NCBI GenBank assembly: GCA_039915945.1
Contig: JBDSMH010000064.1
Location: 1-64,000 of the forward strand
Direction: 5' to 3'
Source: DATLFA01 sp039915945
GTDB taxonomy: Bacteria; Actinomycetota; Acidimicrobiia; Acidimicrobiales; WLNW01
Length of the DNA: 64,000 bases
The notes under the pieces were generated by a model. That model saw only the letters and a program-made list of their open reading frames with translations. It had not been told where the DNA came from and did not search any database. A program made the position numbers and the translations under genes. Positions 17,601-25,318 of the stretch are shown in pieces; within the stretch, counting starts at the first letter, position 1; every line of letters starts with the position of its first letter.

Positions 17601-18332
17601 GGTCGTGCCGGCCATGTCGTCGGGGGCGAGCTTGTTGGACCGGACCTTGCGGATTAGCTCTTCGTACGCGTCGACGAAACCTTGGAAGTCGAGCGTGTCC
17701 GCGCCTTTGATGCAGGGCACGACGAGTGAGTGCGAGTGGTCGGCCTTTTCGACATCGACGGCGATGCCGAGGTTGACGTGATCGTGGCGGATGACGCGCG
17801 GTTGACCCGCGGCATCGGTGACGAACGATGCATTCATCACGGGCGCGGCATCGGCAATCGCGCGCACGACGGCGTAGCCGATGACGTGCGTGAAGCTGAC
17901 CTTGCCGCCGCGGGTTCGTTGCAGGTAGTTGGTCAGGATCGAACGATTGACCTCGAGCAGCCGTGCCGGCACCTCACGAAACGAGGTGGCGGTGGGCACT
18001 TGCAAGCTCGCTTGCATGTTGGCGACGATGCGTGCCGCGGCACCGCGGATCGGGGCGCCGGGTGCGTCGACAGCAGCGGTTGGCACTGGCTGGGTGGCAG
18101 CGACGCCAGCGGCCACGACCTCGGGTGCGGGGGGCGCCACCGGTGCGGCAGCGGTGGTGAGCCGCTCTTTGGCGGCGCCGGTTATGACCTCGGACTTGTC
18201 GTTGCCGTAGTCGGCGAAGAACTCTTGCCAGCTGGCGCTGACCGAGTTCGGGTTGGCCCGATACTGCTCGTACATCTCGTCGACCAGCCACGCGTTCTGG
18301 CCGAGGAGAACATTGGCAAGATCCTCGCTCAC
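14688..18332 (-). CDS. kgd: Multifunctional 2-oxoglutarate metabolism enzyme Kgd (E1 with fused E2 core)
   Basis: A 1214-residue fusion typical of Actinobacteria. Residues 1-40 carry the E1-type N-terminal helix (LGQNAWLVDEMYEQYR), then an Ala/Pro/Val-rich linker. About 95-335 is an E2 succinyltransferase core without a lipoyl domain, ending in YDHRIIQGAESG. From about 360 the thiamine-diphosphate-dependent 2-oxoglutarate dehydrogenase/decarboxylase E1 begins, with AHRGRLNVLVN, HGDAAFAGQGVVAETLNLS and DNQVGFTTTPDAARSS. It acts in the TCA cycle as ODH component, decarboxylase or carboligase. The start is GTG 18332. Length and order match mycobacterial Kgd. Confidence 0.96.
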   Translation of the reverse strand: MSEDLANVLLGQNAWLVDEMYEQYRANPNSVSASWQEFFADYGNDKSEVITGAAKERLTTAAAPVAPPAPEVVAAGVAATQPVPTAAVDAPGAPIRGAAARIVANMQASLQVPTATSFREVPARLLEVNRSILTNYLQRTRGGKVSFTHVIGYAVVRAIADAAPVMNASFVTDAAGQPRVIRHDHVNLGIAVDVEKADHSHSLVVPCIKGADTLDFQGFVDAYEELIRKVRSNKLAPDDMAGTTVSLTNPGTLGTVQSVPRLMPGQGLIVGVGTIDYPTAFRAADPAALAEMGISKTVTITSTYDHRIIQGAESGLFLKKVHELLLGEDDFYVDIFRSFNVPYEAVKWRKDVNPIDHEQVLLEKQMQVQTLINTFRVRGHLIADLDPLAWKEPKTHPELDPAYYGLTIWDLQREFLILGLGGTHAQLGQQRRMRLEDILKLLRDAYCRTIGVDYMHIQNPAEKDWIQRQVEGVTVSISSDEQHHILERLNAAEALERFLATKYLGQKRFGIEGAESAIAILDKLLSEAADAGLDSGYIGMAHRGRLNVLVNIVGKSYGQLFTEFEGNVSPDSIQGSGDVKYHLGQSGKFESRAGNVIPVELAANPSHLEAVNPVVVGMARARMDQIDPPGRYPVLPILIHGDAAFAGQGVVAETLNLSQIKGYRVGGSVHLVIDNQVGFTTTPDAARSSVYSTDVARMIQAPIFHVNGDDPEACVRVAKLAFDYRQAFNKDVVIDMICYRRHGHNESDDPSYTLPLMYKKIENRRSVRKLYTEALIKRGDLSLEDAEKSLESFQQRLQRALDETRSSAPAPDLKAQAPQPPVGVLPHSDTAVDKAAVDRVYHALSTWPEGFHVHAKLHRQFEQRDVMWKAGEVDWALGEAMAFGTLLDQGISVRLTGQDSRRGTFSHRHSTLVDYETGDAHVPLSTLSREGSQFWCYDSLLSEYAALGFEYGYSVTNKDVLTIWEAQFGDFFNGAQIIIDQFIVAAEDKWGQTSGLVMLLPHGYEGQGPEHSSGRIERFLTLAADDNIQVCNATTAGQYFHLLRRQMMRSLRRPLIVFTPKSGLRARTSRSSVDELTSGTFEEVLDDPAPLSRDEVRRIVFASGKVAFDAIAARDERGSSQVAIVRVEQLYPWPFGGVEAIVSSYPNAHEIVWLQEEPENMGSWNFVKGKLYEHYDDTHKIERVSRYESGSPATGSAAVHAQEQAELIERAVLL

Positions 18333-18370
18333 ACATGTGAGTCTAGGAGGGCACGTCCCATCCCGGTACG

Positions 18371-18397
18371 GGGCCCGAGCGGCCTTTCAGAGCGGGA
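18371..18397. repeat. Dispersed palindromic element, inverted copy
   Basis: The reverse complement reads TCCCGCTCTGAAAGGCCGCTCGGGCCC, the same two-part element as at 5590-5661 and nearly identical to the copy at 47670-47696. It occupies most of the divergent gap between kgd and the SnoaL-like gene. Confidence 0.75.
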
Positions 18398-18402
18398 CGC
18401 TA

Positions 18403-18858
18403 GTGTCCCCGCGCGTGGATGACCGTGGCCAGATCGAGAACCTCATGTCGCTCTACTGTCGACTCTATGACAGCGGTGACTTCGAGGGCTACGCACAGCT
18501 GTTCGCGGATGCGCGGGTCGTAGGGCCGCTATCGACACTGCACGGCTCGGCCGAAGTCGTGGAGTATCACCGCTCGAATTGCCTGCTCTACGACGGCTCG
18601 CCGCAGACGCGCCACGTCACGACCAACATCGAGATCGACGTGGCCGACGACGGCCTGACCGCGCGGGCTCGATCATATGTGACCGTCTACCAAGCGCTGC
18701 CCGACTTCCCGTTGCAAGCCATCTTCATCGGTGGCTACATCGACGCGTTCGCCAAAACCGACGGTGCGTGGCGATTCTCCGAGCGCCAGGCGGTGCCGTA
18801 TCTCGTCGGTGACCTGAGCCGCCATGCCCGCGAGTTCCTTTCGTCGACGGCAGAGTGA
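18403..18858 (+). CDS. SnoaL-like (NTF2-fold) protein
   Basis: A 151-residue protein with the pattern of the SnoaL/ketosteroid isomerase-like fold: an N-terminal helix pair (QIENLMSLYCRLYDSGDFEGYAQLF in outline), then four to five strands (HVTTNIEIDVADD, RARSYVTVYQAL, GAWRFSERQ). Members bind or isomerise small hydrophobic molecules, but many have unknown substrates. GTG at 18403 (reading VSPRVDD) or GTG at 18415 could be the start. The stop lies three bases before xthA, so the two are probably co-transcribed, although no shared function is apparent. Confidence 0.8.
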   Translation: MSPRVDDRGQIENLMSLYCRLYDSGDFEGYAQLFADARVVGPLSTLHGSAEVVEYHRSNCLLYDGSPQTRHVTTNIEIDVADDGLTARARSYVTVYQALPDFPLQAIFIGGYIDAFAKTDGAWRFSERQAVPYLVGDLSRHAREFLSSTAE

Positions 18859-18861
18859 TCG

Positions 18862-19629
18862 ATGCGCATTGCAACGTGGAATGTCAACTCGCTCGGCGCC
18901 CGTCAGGCTCGGGTCGAATCATGGATCGCCGACTTCGAGCCCGACGTGTTGTGCTTGCAAGAAACCAAGCTGAGCGACGAAGCGTTCCCTGCACTGGGTT
19001 TCGCCGCGCTCGGCTACGAAGGCTTGCATCACGGGCAGGGTCAGTGGAACGGTGTCGCGATCTTGTCGCGGGTCGGCATCGAAGATCCCCAAGTCGGCTT
19101 CGGCGACGGCGGTGACGCCGACCCCGACGCGCGCATCTGCTGGGCCACGTGTGGCGGCGTACGCGTCGCCAGCTGCTACGTGCCGAACGGTCGGGGACTT
19201 GCCCACGAGCACTATCAATACAAGCTGCAATGGATGCGCCGGTTGCGCGCCCACGTCGACCAACAGTGCGCACCGACCGACGCGGTGATCCTGACGGGTG
19301 ATTTCAACATCGCACCCGACGATCGCGATGTCTGGGACCCCAAGAAGTTCGAGGGAGAAACGCACACGAGCCCGCCGGAACGAGAGGCGCTCGCGCATCT
19401 GGTCGACTGGGGCCTGGTCGACGTTTTTCGTAAGCACCACGAAGAACCCGGCCTGTATTCGTGGTGGGACTACCGCGGCGGCAACTTCCACAAGCGCATG
19501 GGCTTGCGCATCGACCTCATGCTCGCCACCGAGTCGGTTGCCGCGCGCTCACACCGCGCCCTGATCGACCGCAACGCCCGCAAAGGTGACTCGCCGAGCG
19601 ATCACGCGCCCGTCGTCGTCGACTTTTAG
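18862..19629 (+). CDS. xthA: Exodeoxyribonuclease III
   Basis: A 255-residue exonuclease III/AP endonuclease of base excision repair. It begins MRIATWNVNSLGAR; the metal-binding glutamate is in CLQETKLSDE, GDFNIAPDDRDVWD holds the catalytic Asp/Asn, and SDHAPVVVDF at the C-terminus holds the catalytic Asp-His. Length matches the XthA family. It cleaves DNA at abasic sites and removes 3' blocking groups. The last codon and stop (TTT TAG) overlap a 19-base repeat found again, inverted, at 42468-42486. Confidence 0.95.
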   Translation: MRIATWNVNSLGARQARVESWIADFEPDVLCLQETKLSDEAFPALGFAALGYEGLHHGQGQWNGVAILSRVGIEDPQVGFGDGGDADPDARICWATCGGVRVASCYVPNGRGLAHEHYQYKLQWMRRLRAHVDQQCAPTDAVILTGDFNIAPDDRDVWDPKKFEGETHTSPPEREALAHLVDWGLVDVFRKHHEEPGLYSWWDYRGGNFHKRMGLRIDLMLATESVAARSHRALIDRNARKGDSPSDHAPVVVDF

Positions 19630-19643
19630 TGCGGCTCCGCCGC
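19625..19643. repeat. 19-base GC-rich repeat overlapping the xthA stop
   Basis: The 19 bases at 19625-19643 (TTTAG followed by TGCGGCTCCGCCGC) are exactly the reverse complement of 42468-42486. GCGGC-TCC-GCCGC within it forms a small hairpin. In both places the repeat lies where two convergent genes meet, so it may act as a transcription end. Confidence 0.7.
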
Positions 19644-19644
19644 G

Positions 19645-21639
19645 CTAGTGGACGGTTTCCTTCACGATGCGCAGCAACTCTTCGGCGTAACGATCGAGTT
19701 TGACCGGGCCGATGCCGGGCACGCGACCCAGCGCGGCGCGCGTCTTGGGTTTGCTCGTTGCGATCGCCTCGAGGGTGGCATCGTGGAACACCACATAGGC
19801 GGGCACGTTGGCCGCGCGCGACGCGGTGCTGCGCCATGACTTGAGTGCGACGTACAACGGATCGTTGTTGTCGGTCTTGGTCCCCGCAGACGAGCCGAGC
19901 TTCTTTCGCTGCGCCGCGACTTGCTGGCGATTGTCGACGGGGCGGGTCGTGTTGGTGAGGACATCGAGCGCGTCTTCGACCAGCCGGAGATAAGGCGACG
20001 GGCTGCGCGTCGACACCCGGTTGCCGAACTGACGCTCTTTCGACCATGAACAGAGCACCGTGTGTTCGGCCCGGGTGACCGCGACGTAGAACAAGCGCTG
20101 CTCTTCGGCTTGCGCGTCGGGGGTGCGGGCATAGGAGATCGGCACGAGGCCCTGCTCGACGCCGGCGATGTGCACGATGGCCCATTCGAGGCCTTTGGCC
20201 GCGTGGAACGTGGCGATGTCGATCGCGTCGCTCTTGTCATTGACGTCGTCGCCGCCGGTCGTCGTCTGCAGCCACGTGGAAAACGCCGACCCCGTGGCCG
20301 ACGGATCGATCGAGAGATATTCGGTTGCCAACCGCACGATGGTGTCGACGATGACTCGGCGCGTGTCGGGCGCCTCGGGCCCATCGGTCTGCAGATCGTC
20401 GTCGTCGGACGCCACCGCGAGATCGGTGACCGACGATGCGAGCGGCTGCGGCGAGCGCTCGAGGCCGCGGATGATCGAGCGGGCCTCGGGCAAACGCAAC
20501 AACCCGCCGCCGCGCGTGCGGAACGGGATCTTGGCCTTACGCAACGCCTCTTCGAGCACCGGGATCTGTCCGTTGGTACGCACCAGTACGGCCTGATCGG
20601 CCCATCGCTTGCCGGGGTCGTGCGCGTCGCGTACCGCACGGGCGATGCCCCGCGCTTCGTCGACATCGTTCTCGTACTCCTTGACGCGCGGCAGCGGGCC
20701 GGCGGGCTTGGTCGCGACAGTCGGGGCCAAGTTCGATGCGCCCCGCAACACCGCCTGTGCGATGGCCATTACCTGTGGCGTCGAGCGGTAGTTGTTGCGC
20801 AACTCGACACTGGCGGCGCCCGGGAAATGTTGGTCGAAGTCGTTGATGTAGGTCGCGTCGGCGCCGTTCCACGAATAGATGGCTTGGCGTGGATCGCCGA
20901 CGACGCAGAGGTCGGCCGACGAACCGAGCCACGCTTTGAGCAACGTGAACTGCGAAGGGTTGACGTCTTGGAACTCGTCGACGAAGAGATGGCGAAACCG
21001 CCACCGCTGCGCCGACCCGAACTCGGTATCGGTCTCGAGCGCGCGCCGGCACAACGACAACAAGTCGTCGAAGTCGACGACGCGTCGTTCCTTCTTTTCT
21101 TGCTCATAGCGACGGTAGGCCTCGGCCATGAGCGCGAGCGACGCGGGTGGCCGGCGATCGGCGGCGTGAGCCGCGTCTTCGTAGGCGTCGGGGCTGACGA
21201 CGCGCGCCTTGGCCCATTCGATCTCGCTGATCACGTCGAGCACTGCCGTATCGCCGAGGCCGCGCGGTAGCACGCGCGCCACGAGTGGGGCCTTGCGGTC
21301 GAGCAGGCCCGGCGCGGTGCGATTGTTGTCGGCCCAATAGCGCCGCAACTGCGCGTACGCGATGCCGTGGAAGGTGCCCGCGGCTACCGAGTCGCGCAGA
21401 CCGAGGCCGCGTAGCCGCGAGTTGAGCTCGCCGGCGGCCTTGCGGGTGAAGGTGAGGGCGAGCACACGGCGAGGGTCGATGGCGTCGATCGCGCTCTGGT
21501 AGGCGATCCGTCGGGTCAGCACTCGGGTCTTGCCGGCACCGGCGCCGGCGATGATGCGCAGTGGCGGCTCTGGATGGAGCACTGCCTCACGCTGGGCGTC
21601 GTCGAGCCCCTCGAGCATGCGTTCGGTCGTGTCGGACAT
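19645..21639 (-). CDS. UvrD/PcrA-type SF1A helicase with C-terminal HRDC domain (UvrD2-like)
   Basis: A 664-residue ATP-dependent 3'-5' DNA helicase. Motif Q lies in LDDAQREAVLH and the Walker A in IIAGAGAGKTRVL near residues 28-40; other motifs include LFVDEFQDVN (motif II), VVGDPRQAIYSWNGA (III), RNNYRST (IV) and VTRAEHTVLCSWS (VI). The last about 75 residues form an HRDC domain (PGIGPVKLDRYAEELLRIV), the arrangement of mycobacterial UvrD2. Expected role: DNA repair/replication. The start ATG 21639 was chosen because the longer frame runs through a divergent gene. Only 23 bases separate it from the zincin gene. Confidence 0.93.
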   Translation of the reverse strand: MSDTTERMLEGLDDAQREAVLHPEPPLRIIAGAGAGKTRVLTRRIAYQSAIDAIDPRRVLALTFTRKAAGELNSRLRGLGLRDSVAAGTFHGIAYAQLRRYWADNNRTAPGLLDRKAPLVARVLPRGLGDTAVLDVISEIEWAKARVVSPDAYEDAAHAADRRPPASLALMAEAYRRYEQEKKERRVVDFDDLLSLCRRALETDTEFGSAQRWRFRHLFVDEFQDVNPSQFTLLKAWLGSSADLCVVGDPRQAIYSWNGADATYINDFDQHFPGAASVELRNNYRSTPQVMAIAQAVLRGASNLAPTVATKPAGPLPRVKEYENDVDEARGIARAVRDAHDPGKRWADQAVLVRTNGQIPVLEEALRKAKIPFRTRGGGLLRLPEARSIIRGLERSPQPLASSVTDLAVASDDDDLQTDGPEAPDTRRVIVDTIVRLATEYLSIDPSATGSAFSTWLQTTTGGDDVNDKSDAIDIATFHAAKGLEWAIVHIAGVEQGLVPISYARTPDAQAEEQRLFYVAVTRAEHTVLCSWSKERQFGNRVSTRSPSPYLRLVEDALDVLTNTTRPVDNRQQVAAQRKKLGSSAGTKTDNNDPLYVALKSWRSTASRAANVPAYVVFHDATLEAIATSKPKTRAALGRVPGIGPVKLDRYAEELLRIVKETVH

Positions 21640-21647
21640 CGGTCTGA

Positions 21648-21660
21648 CCGTACTGTACGG
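21648..21660. promoter_or_regulatory. Perfect 13-base palindrome between divergent genes
   Basis: CCGTACTGTACGG, two 6-base arms around one T, sits in the 23-base gap between the divergent helicase and mini-zincin genes. It is a candidate operator controlling both; this is inference from position and symmetry only. Confidence 0.45.
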
Positions 21661-21662
21661 AC

Positions 21663-22007
21663 ATGGTCCAGGTAACGCGTACGAGATTCGAAGAACTGGT
21701 CGCCGACGCCCTCGACGCCATCCCCGAAGGGCTAGCGCGCCTGATGGACAACGTGTTCGTCGTCGTCGAGGACCAATCAGACGATCCTGATCTACTGGGG
21801 CACTACGAGGGCGTGCCGTTGACCGAGCGGCACGACTACGGCGGCATGGTGATGCCCGATCGCATCGTGATCTTCCACAACCCGATCTGCGCGATGTGCG
21901 ACAGCGAAGAGGAGGTCGTCGAGGAAGTGCTCGTGACGGTGGTCCACGAATTGGCACATCATTTCGGTATCGACGACGACCGGCTCGACGAACTGGGTTG
22001 GAGTTGA
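21663..22007 (+). CDS. Minimal zincin-fold metallopeptidase family protein
   Basis: A 114-residue protein containing HExxH in VVHELAHHFGIDDDRLDELGW, with the third ligand possibly the downstream Asp, the signature of the actinobacterial/proteobacterial mini-zincin family. The N-terminus (FEELVADALDAIPEGL) and VPLTERHDYGGMVMPDRIVIF are typical of that family. Proteolytic activity is not proved for this group. It is transcribed away from the UvrD2-like helicase, so the two may share a control region. The ATG at 21663 gives the usual family length. Confidence 0.88.
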   Translation: MVQVTRTRFEELVADALDAIPEGLARLMDNVFVVVEDQSDDPDLLGHYEGVPLTERHDYGGMVMPDRIVIFHNPICAMCDSEEEVVEEVLVTVVHELAHHFGIDDDRLDELGWS

Positions 22008-22092
22008 ACACGCGCCCGCGCGGAACCCGCCGACATCGCGCGCGGCGCCGCGGTCACGGGTCTGGCCAGCGTCGACTCGCTACCATGGACGC

Positions 22093-22758
22093 ATGCCATT
22101 CCCCAAAGAGCTCCTGAGCCAGAACGAGACGGTCGCCCTCGACCTGCGTCCGCACTGGTGGTACATCGCTCCTGCCGCGGCGTACCTCGCGGTCGCCGCC
22201 ATCATCGGGATCTTCGTACTCGTCAATGCCGGAGACAATGCGGGGTGGAGCGCACTCAAGTTCATCGCCGGTATCGCGGTGCTGATCACGTTGGGCAACT
22301 TCGCGATTCGATACGCCAAGTGGCATACGACCAACTTCGTGGTCACCGACGAGCGGGTGATTTCGCGCAGCGGCGTGGTGGCCAAGAAGGGCATCGAGAT
22401 CCCGCTCGATCGCATCAACACCGTCTTCTTCCATCAGTCGTTCTTCGAGCGGTTGATCGGCGCGGGCGATCTCGGCATCGAGTCGGCGGGCGAAGGCGGA
22501 CGTGAAAACTTCTCCGATGTGCGCAAGCCGGCGCTCGTGCAACAACAGATTTATCAGCAGAAAGAAGTACTCGAAGCGTCGCAGCACTCACGGCTCGGTG
22601 CCTCGATCGCGGCCAGCATGCAGCAGGTGCAACAGCCCGCGCCCCCCAGCTTTTCGATCCCCGATCAGATCGAACAGCTCGACCGTCTACGCAAAGCCGG
22701 CGCGCTGACCGAAGACGAGTTCCAACTCAAGAAGGCCGAACTCTTGCGCCGTCTCTGA
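22093..22758 (+). CDS. Membrane PH-domain protein with C-terminal SHOCT motif
   Basis: A 221-residue protein. Residues about 20-75 contain two membrane segments (WYIAPAAAYLAVAAIIGIFV and FIAGIAVLITLGNFAI). Residues 80-145 fit a bacterial PH domain of the YdbS type (VVTDERVISRSGVVAKKGIEIPLDRINTV in outline, with INTVFFHQSFFERLIGAGDL). The last about 33 residues (IEQLDRLRKAGALTEDEF) are a SHOCT oligomerisation motif. Such proteins are membrane-associated scaffolds of unknown precise function. It follows the zincin gene by 85 bases. Confidence 0.85.
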   Translation: MPFPKELLSQNETVALDLRPHWWYIAPAAAYLAVAAIIGIFVLVNAGDNAGWSALKFIAGIAVLITLGNFAIRYAKWHTTNFVVTDERVISRSGVVAKKGIEIPLDRINTVFFHQSFFERLIGAGDLGIESAGEGGRENFSDVRKPALVQQQIYQQKEVLEASQHSRLGASIAASMQQVQQPAPPSFSIPDQIEQLDRLRKAGALTEDEFQLKKAELLRRL

Positions 22759-22837
22759 CGCAGAGCACAGCAGCGGCTGTCCGAGCGGGACATCGTCTTC
22801 ATCTTCTCCTCATCTCTCTCTGCGAGACTGGCGAACG

Positions 22838-23083
22838 ATGAGCAATCCGGCGATAGGTGCGAAATACGTGGCCGTGGTCGTCGTCGGTTTGGTCGGCGCG
22901 GGTGCGTACGCCGGCGTCAGCCACGACGGAAGAGGGGGAGCGCCGCCCGAGGAGCTTGCACCGATCGTCGATGCCCCGACTCCGGTTGCCACCACCCTCG
23001 CCGCACAGCCGGCGGAGCCGGCACCGCCCGCGCCCCTCGAGCCGGTTCCGACGCGGGCCCGGCTGCGTAGCCGTGGCAGCTGA
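22838..23083 (+). CDS. Small membrane-anchored or secreted hypothetical protein (81 aa)
   Basis: An 81-residue protein with a hydrophobic N-terminal segment (residues 6-25, AIGAKYVAVVVVGLVGAGAY) followed by a proline/alanine-rich extracellular-type tail. It ends 18 bases before a ferric-reductase-like membrane protein and probably forms an operon with it, perhaps as a partner subunit; that is inference. No family recognised. Confidence 0.6.
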   Translation: MSNPAIGAKYVAVVVVGLVGAGAYAGVSHDGRGGAPPEELAPIVDAPTPVATTLAAQPAEPAPPAPLEPVPTRARLRSRGS

Positions 23084-23101
23084 CCTCTTCGGCGGCGCAC
23101 C

Positions 23102-23644
23102 GTGATGATCGCGTCGCAGGCATGGTGGCATCTCGCGCGGACCGCCGGGCTCGTGGGTTGGGCGCTCATCAGCGCGTCGGTCATTTGGGGGCTGCTGCTG
23201 TCGACACGCGTGTTGGGCCGGCGCCCGACGCGGCCTTGGTTGCTGTCGATGCACCGTTACCTGTCTGCCTTGGCGATCGGGGCGACCGCGGTGCATGTCG
23301 TCGCGCTGCTCGCGGACTCGTACATCCAGTTCCGGGTCATCGACGTGCTCATACCGATGGCGTCGTCGTGGCGGCCCGGCGCCATCGCGTGGGGCATTGT
23401 CGCCCTCTATCTGCTGCTGATCGTGGAGATCACCAGCCTCGTGTCCGATCGCATACCGCGGCGGGTGTGGTGGACGATCCACCTCACGAGCTTCGCCCTC
23501 TTCACGTTCGGCACCATCCATGGTCTGCAAGCGGGAACCGACGCGAGCAACGCACTCGTGCGGATCGTGATGATCGTCGCGATCGCAGAAGCGGTGTTCG
23601 TGCTCGGCGTGCGGGTCGTCTATCGCCGTCGCGCCTGGCACTGA
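23102..23644 (+). CDS. Ferric reductase-like transmembrane protein
   Basis: A 180-residue integral membrane protein with about five hydrophobic helices. Four histidines are placed as heme ligands: H51 and H65 (MHRYLSALAIGATAVH) and H127 and H140 (IHLTSFALFTFGTIH), spaced 14 and 13 residues, matching the bis-heme ferric reductase-like (FRD/MsrQ) core. No FAD/NAD domain is attached, so electrons must come from a partner. Start GTG 23102 or ATG 23105. The small upstream gene is probably co-transcribed. Confidence 0.8.
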   Translation: MMIASQAWWHLARTAGLVGWALISASVIWGLLLSTRVLGRRPTRPWLLSMHRYLSALAIGATAVHVVALLADSYIQFRVIDVLIPMASSWRPGAIAWGIVALYLLLIVEITSLVSDRIPRRVWWTIHLTSFALFTFGTIHGLQAGTDASNALVRIVMIVAIAEAVFVLGVRVVYRRRAWH

Positions 23645-23670
23645 GCCGATCATCGTCTAGGTTCCTCGGT

Positions 23671-24492
23671 ATGTTCGCCGCGTCAGGAGACTTGCGCATC
23701 TACTACGACACCTTCGGGTTCGACGACGATCCGCCGCTGGTGTTGGTCTGTGGTCTCGGCAGCCAAGTGCTCTACTGGCGAGAAGAGTTCTGCTACGGCC
23801 TCGTCGATCGCGGGTTCTTCGTGGTGCGGGTCGACATCCGCGACAGCGGGCTGTCTACGCATCTCCCCGAAGCCGCGTCCTACACGTTGTCCGATATGGC
23901 CGACGACATCATGGGGGTTGTCGCGGCGCTCGCAATCGACCGCTTCCACCTCGTCGGGCAGTCGCTGGGCGCGATGATCGCGCAGACCGTCGCGATCGAG
24001 AACCCTGCGCGCGTACAGACGTTGACATCGATCAGCGCACATACCGGCAACCTCGAGTTCGGCAAGCCCAGCGACGAAGCGATTGTCGCCTTGGCCGCGC
24101 CACCGGGCGCCAACCGCGAAGAGCAGATCGAGCGCGACGTGGCGACGCGCCGGGTGTGGGCCAGCCCGTCGTGGTTCGACGAAGTCGAGACCCGCGCCTA
24201 CTACGAAGCGTCCTACGACCGGGCCCGTTCGCCAACCGGGTCGCTGCGCCAGTTCAACGCCATGGTCGCCAGCGGTAGTCGCGAAGATGCGCTCAGTTCG
24301 CTCACGGTGCCGACGTTGGTGATCCACGGCACGCTCGATCCGTTGATCGCGCCCGACGGCGGCACCCGTACCGCAGAGATCGTTCCCGGCGCGGAACTGT
24401 TGATGGTCGAAGGCATGGGCCACGATCTGCCAGTAGAGGCGTGGCAGCAGATCATTTCGGCGATCACCGCGATGGCCGCGCGCTCCGTCTGA
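23671..24492 (+). CDS. Alpha/beta hydrolase
   Basis: A 273-residue alpha/beta-hydrolase. It has an oxyanion HG-like segment (VLVCGLGSQVLYW), the nucleophile elbow GQSLGA (Ser in HLVGQSLGAMIAQ), an acid in HGTLDPLI and the catalytic His in GMGHDLP. The closest look is of the actinobacterial lipase/aclacinomycin methylesterase-like group, but the substrate is not predictable. The ATG at 23671 was chosen because the preceding frame runs through the ferric reductase gene in another phase. The next gene begins 23 bases later. Confidence 0.88.
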   Translation: MFAASGDLRIYYDTFGFDDDPPLVLVCGLGSQVLYWREEFCYGLVDRGFFVVRVDIRDSGLSTHLPEAASYTLSDMADDIMGVVAALAIDRFHLVGQSLGAMIAQTVAIENPARVQTLTSISAHTGNLEFGKPSDEAIVALAAPPGANREEQIERDVATRRVWASPSWFDEVETRAYYEASYDRARSPTGSLRQFNAMVASGSREDALSSLTVPTLVIHGTLDPLIAPDGGTRTAEIVPGAELLMVEGMGHDLPVEAWQQIISAITAMAARSV

Positions 24493-24515
24493 TTGCGCCG
24501 TTACCCTTTGGCGAC

Positions 24516-25316
24516 GTGGCTACCGCTGTCATCCTGCATGCACATCCCGACGACGAGACCATCGCGACTGGTGGCTTGATCGCCAAAGCCAAGCGCGACG
24601 GGCATCGCATCGTGCTCGTCGTCGCGACCATGGGCGAAGAAGGCGAACCGGTGCCGGGCGTGCTCGCCGAGGGTGAGCTACTCGGCGACCGGCGAGTGCG
24701 CGAGACTCAACTCGCGGCCGAGGTGCTCGGTGTCGATCGGGTCGCGTTCCTCGGGTACCGCGACTCCGGCATGATGGGCGAGCCGACCAACGACAATCCC
24801 GCGTCGTTCTGGCAAGCCGATGTCGACGAGGCCGCCGGCAAGCTTGCGATGATCTTGAACGAAGAAGACGCGGACATAGTGGTCGCCTACGACGAAAATG
24901 GTGTGTATGGGCACCCCGACCACATCCAGGTACATCGCGTCGGAGTTCGCGCCGCCGAGTTGGCGGGTGTCGAGAGAGTTTTCGAGGCCACGTTCAGCCG
25001 CGAGTTCATGCGCGACATCTTCGCGGACCTCGAAGAACTCGAAGGTGACGGCGCCAGCGATAGCAACGAGATGGCCGACGCGGACACGTTCGGTCTGCCC
25101 GAAGCCGAACTCACGCATCGCATCGATGTCAGCGACTTCGTTCTGCTCAAGCGAGCCGCATTGTTGCGCCACGAAAGCCAGATCAGCCCCGAACATCCGA
25201 TGGCCAAGATGGCCCTCGATGACTTCGCACGGTGGTCCGGGGTCGAATGGTTTCGCGATCGTGCACGACCGCGCAACGGCGGTACGTTCCGCGACGATGT
25301 CTTCGCAATCGACTGA
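24516..25316 (+). CDS. PIG-L family deacetylase (LmbE-like)
   Basis: A 266-residue zinc-dependent N-acetyl-hydrolase. The zinc-binding HPDDE is at residues 9-13 (ILHAHPDDETIATGG) and the second metal site HPDH is in YGHPDHIQVHR. The family includes MshB (mycothiol biosynthesis) and Mca (mycothiol S-conjugate amidase) in Actinobacteria; length and sequence allow either or another acetyl-sugar substrate. The start is GTG 24516. The stop lies two bases before the start of the histidine phosphatase gene, so the two are co-transcribed. Confidence 0.88.
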   Translation: MATAVILHAHPDDETIATGGLIAKAKRDGHRIVLVVATMGEEGEPVPGVLAEGELLGDRRVRETQLAAEVLGVDRVAFLGYRDSGMMGEPTNDNPASFWQADVDEAAGKLAMILNEEDADIVVAYDENGVYGHPDHIQVHRVGVRAAELAGVERVFEATFSREFMRDIFADLEELEGDGASDSNEMADADTFGLPEAELTHRIDVSDFVLLKRAALLRHESQISPEHPMAKMALDDFARWSGVEWFRDRARPRNGGTFRDDVFAID

Positions 25317-25318
25317 CC

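Noticed and set aside
19645..22011. Extended helicase frame of 788 residues
   Set aside because: The extra N-terminus is antisense to the mini-zincin gene; the helicase motif Q begins just after ATG 21639.
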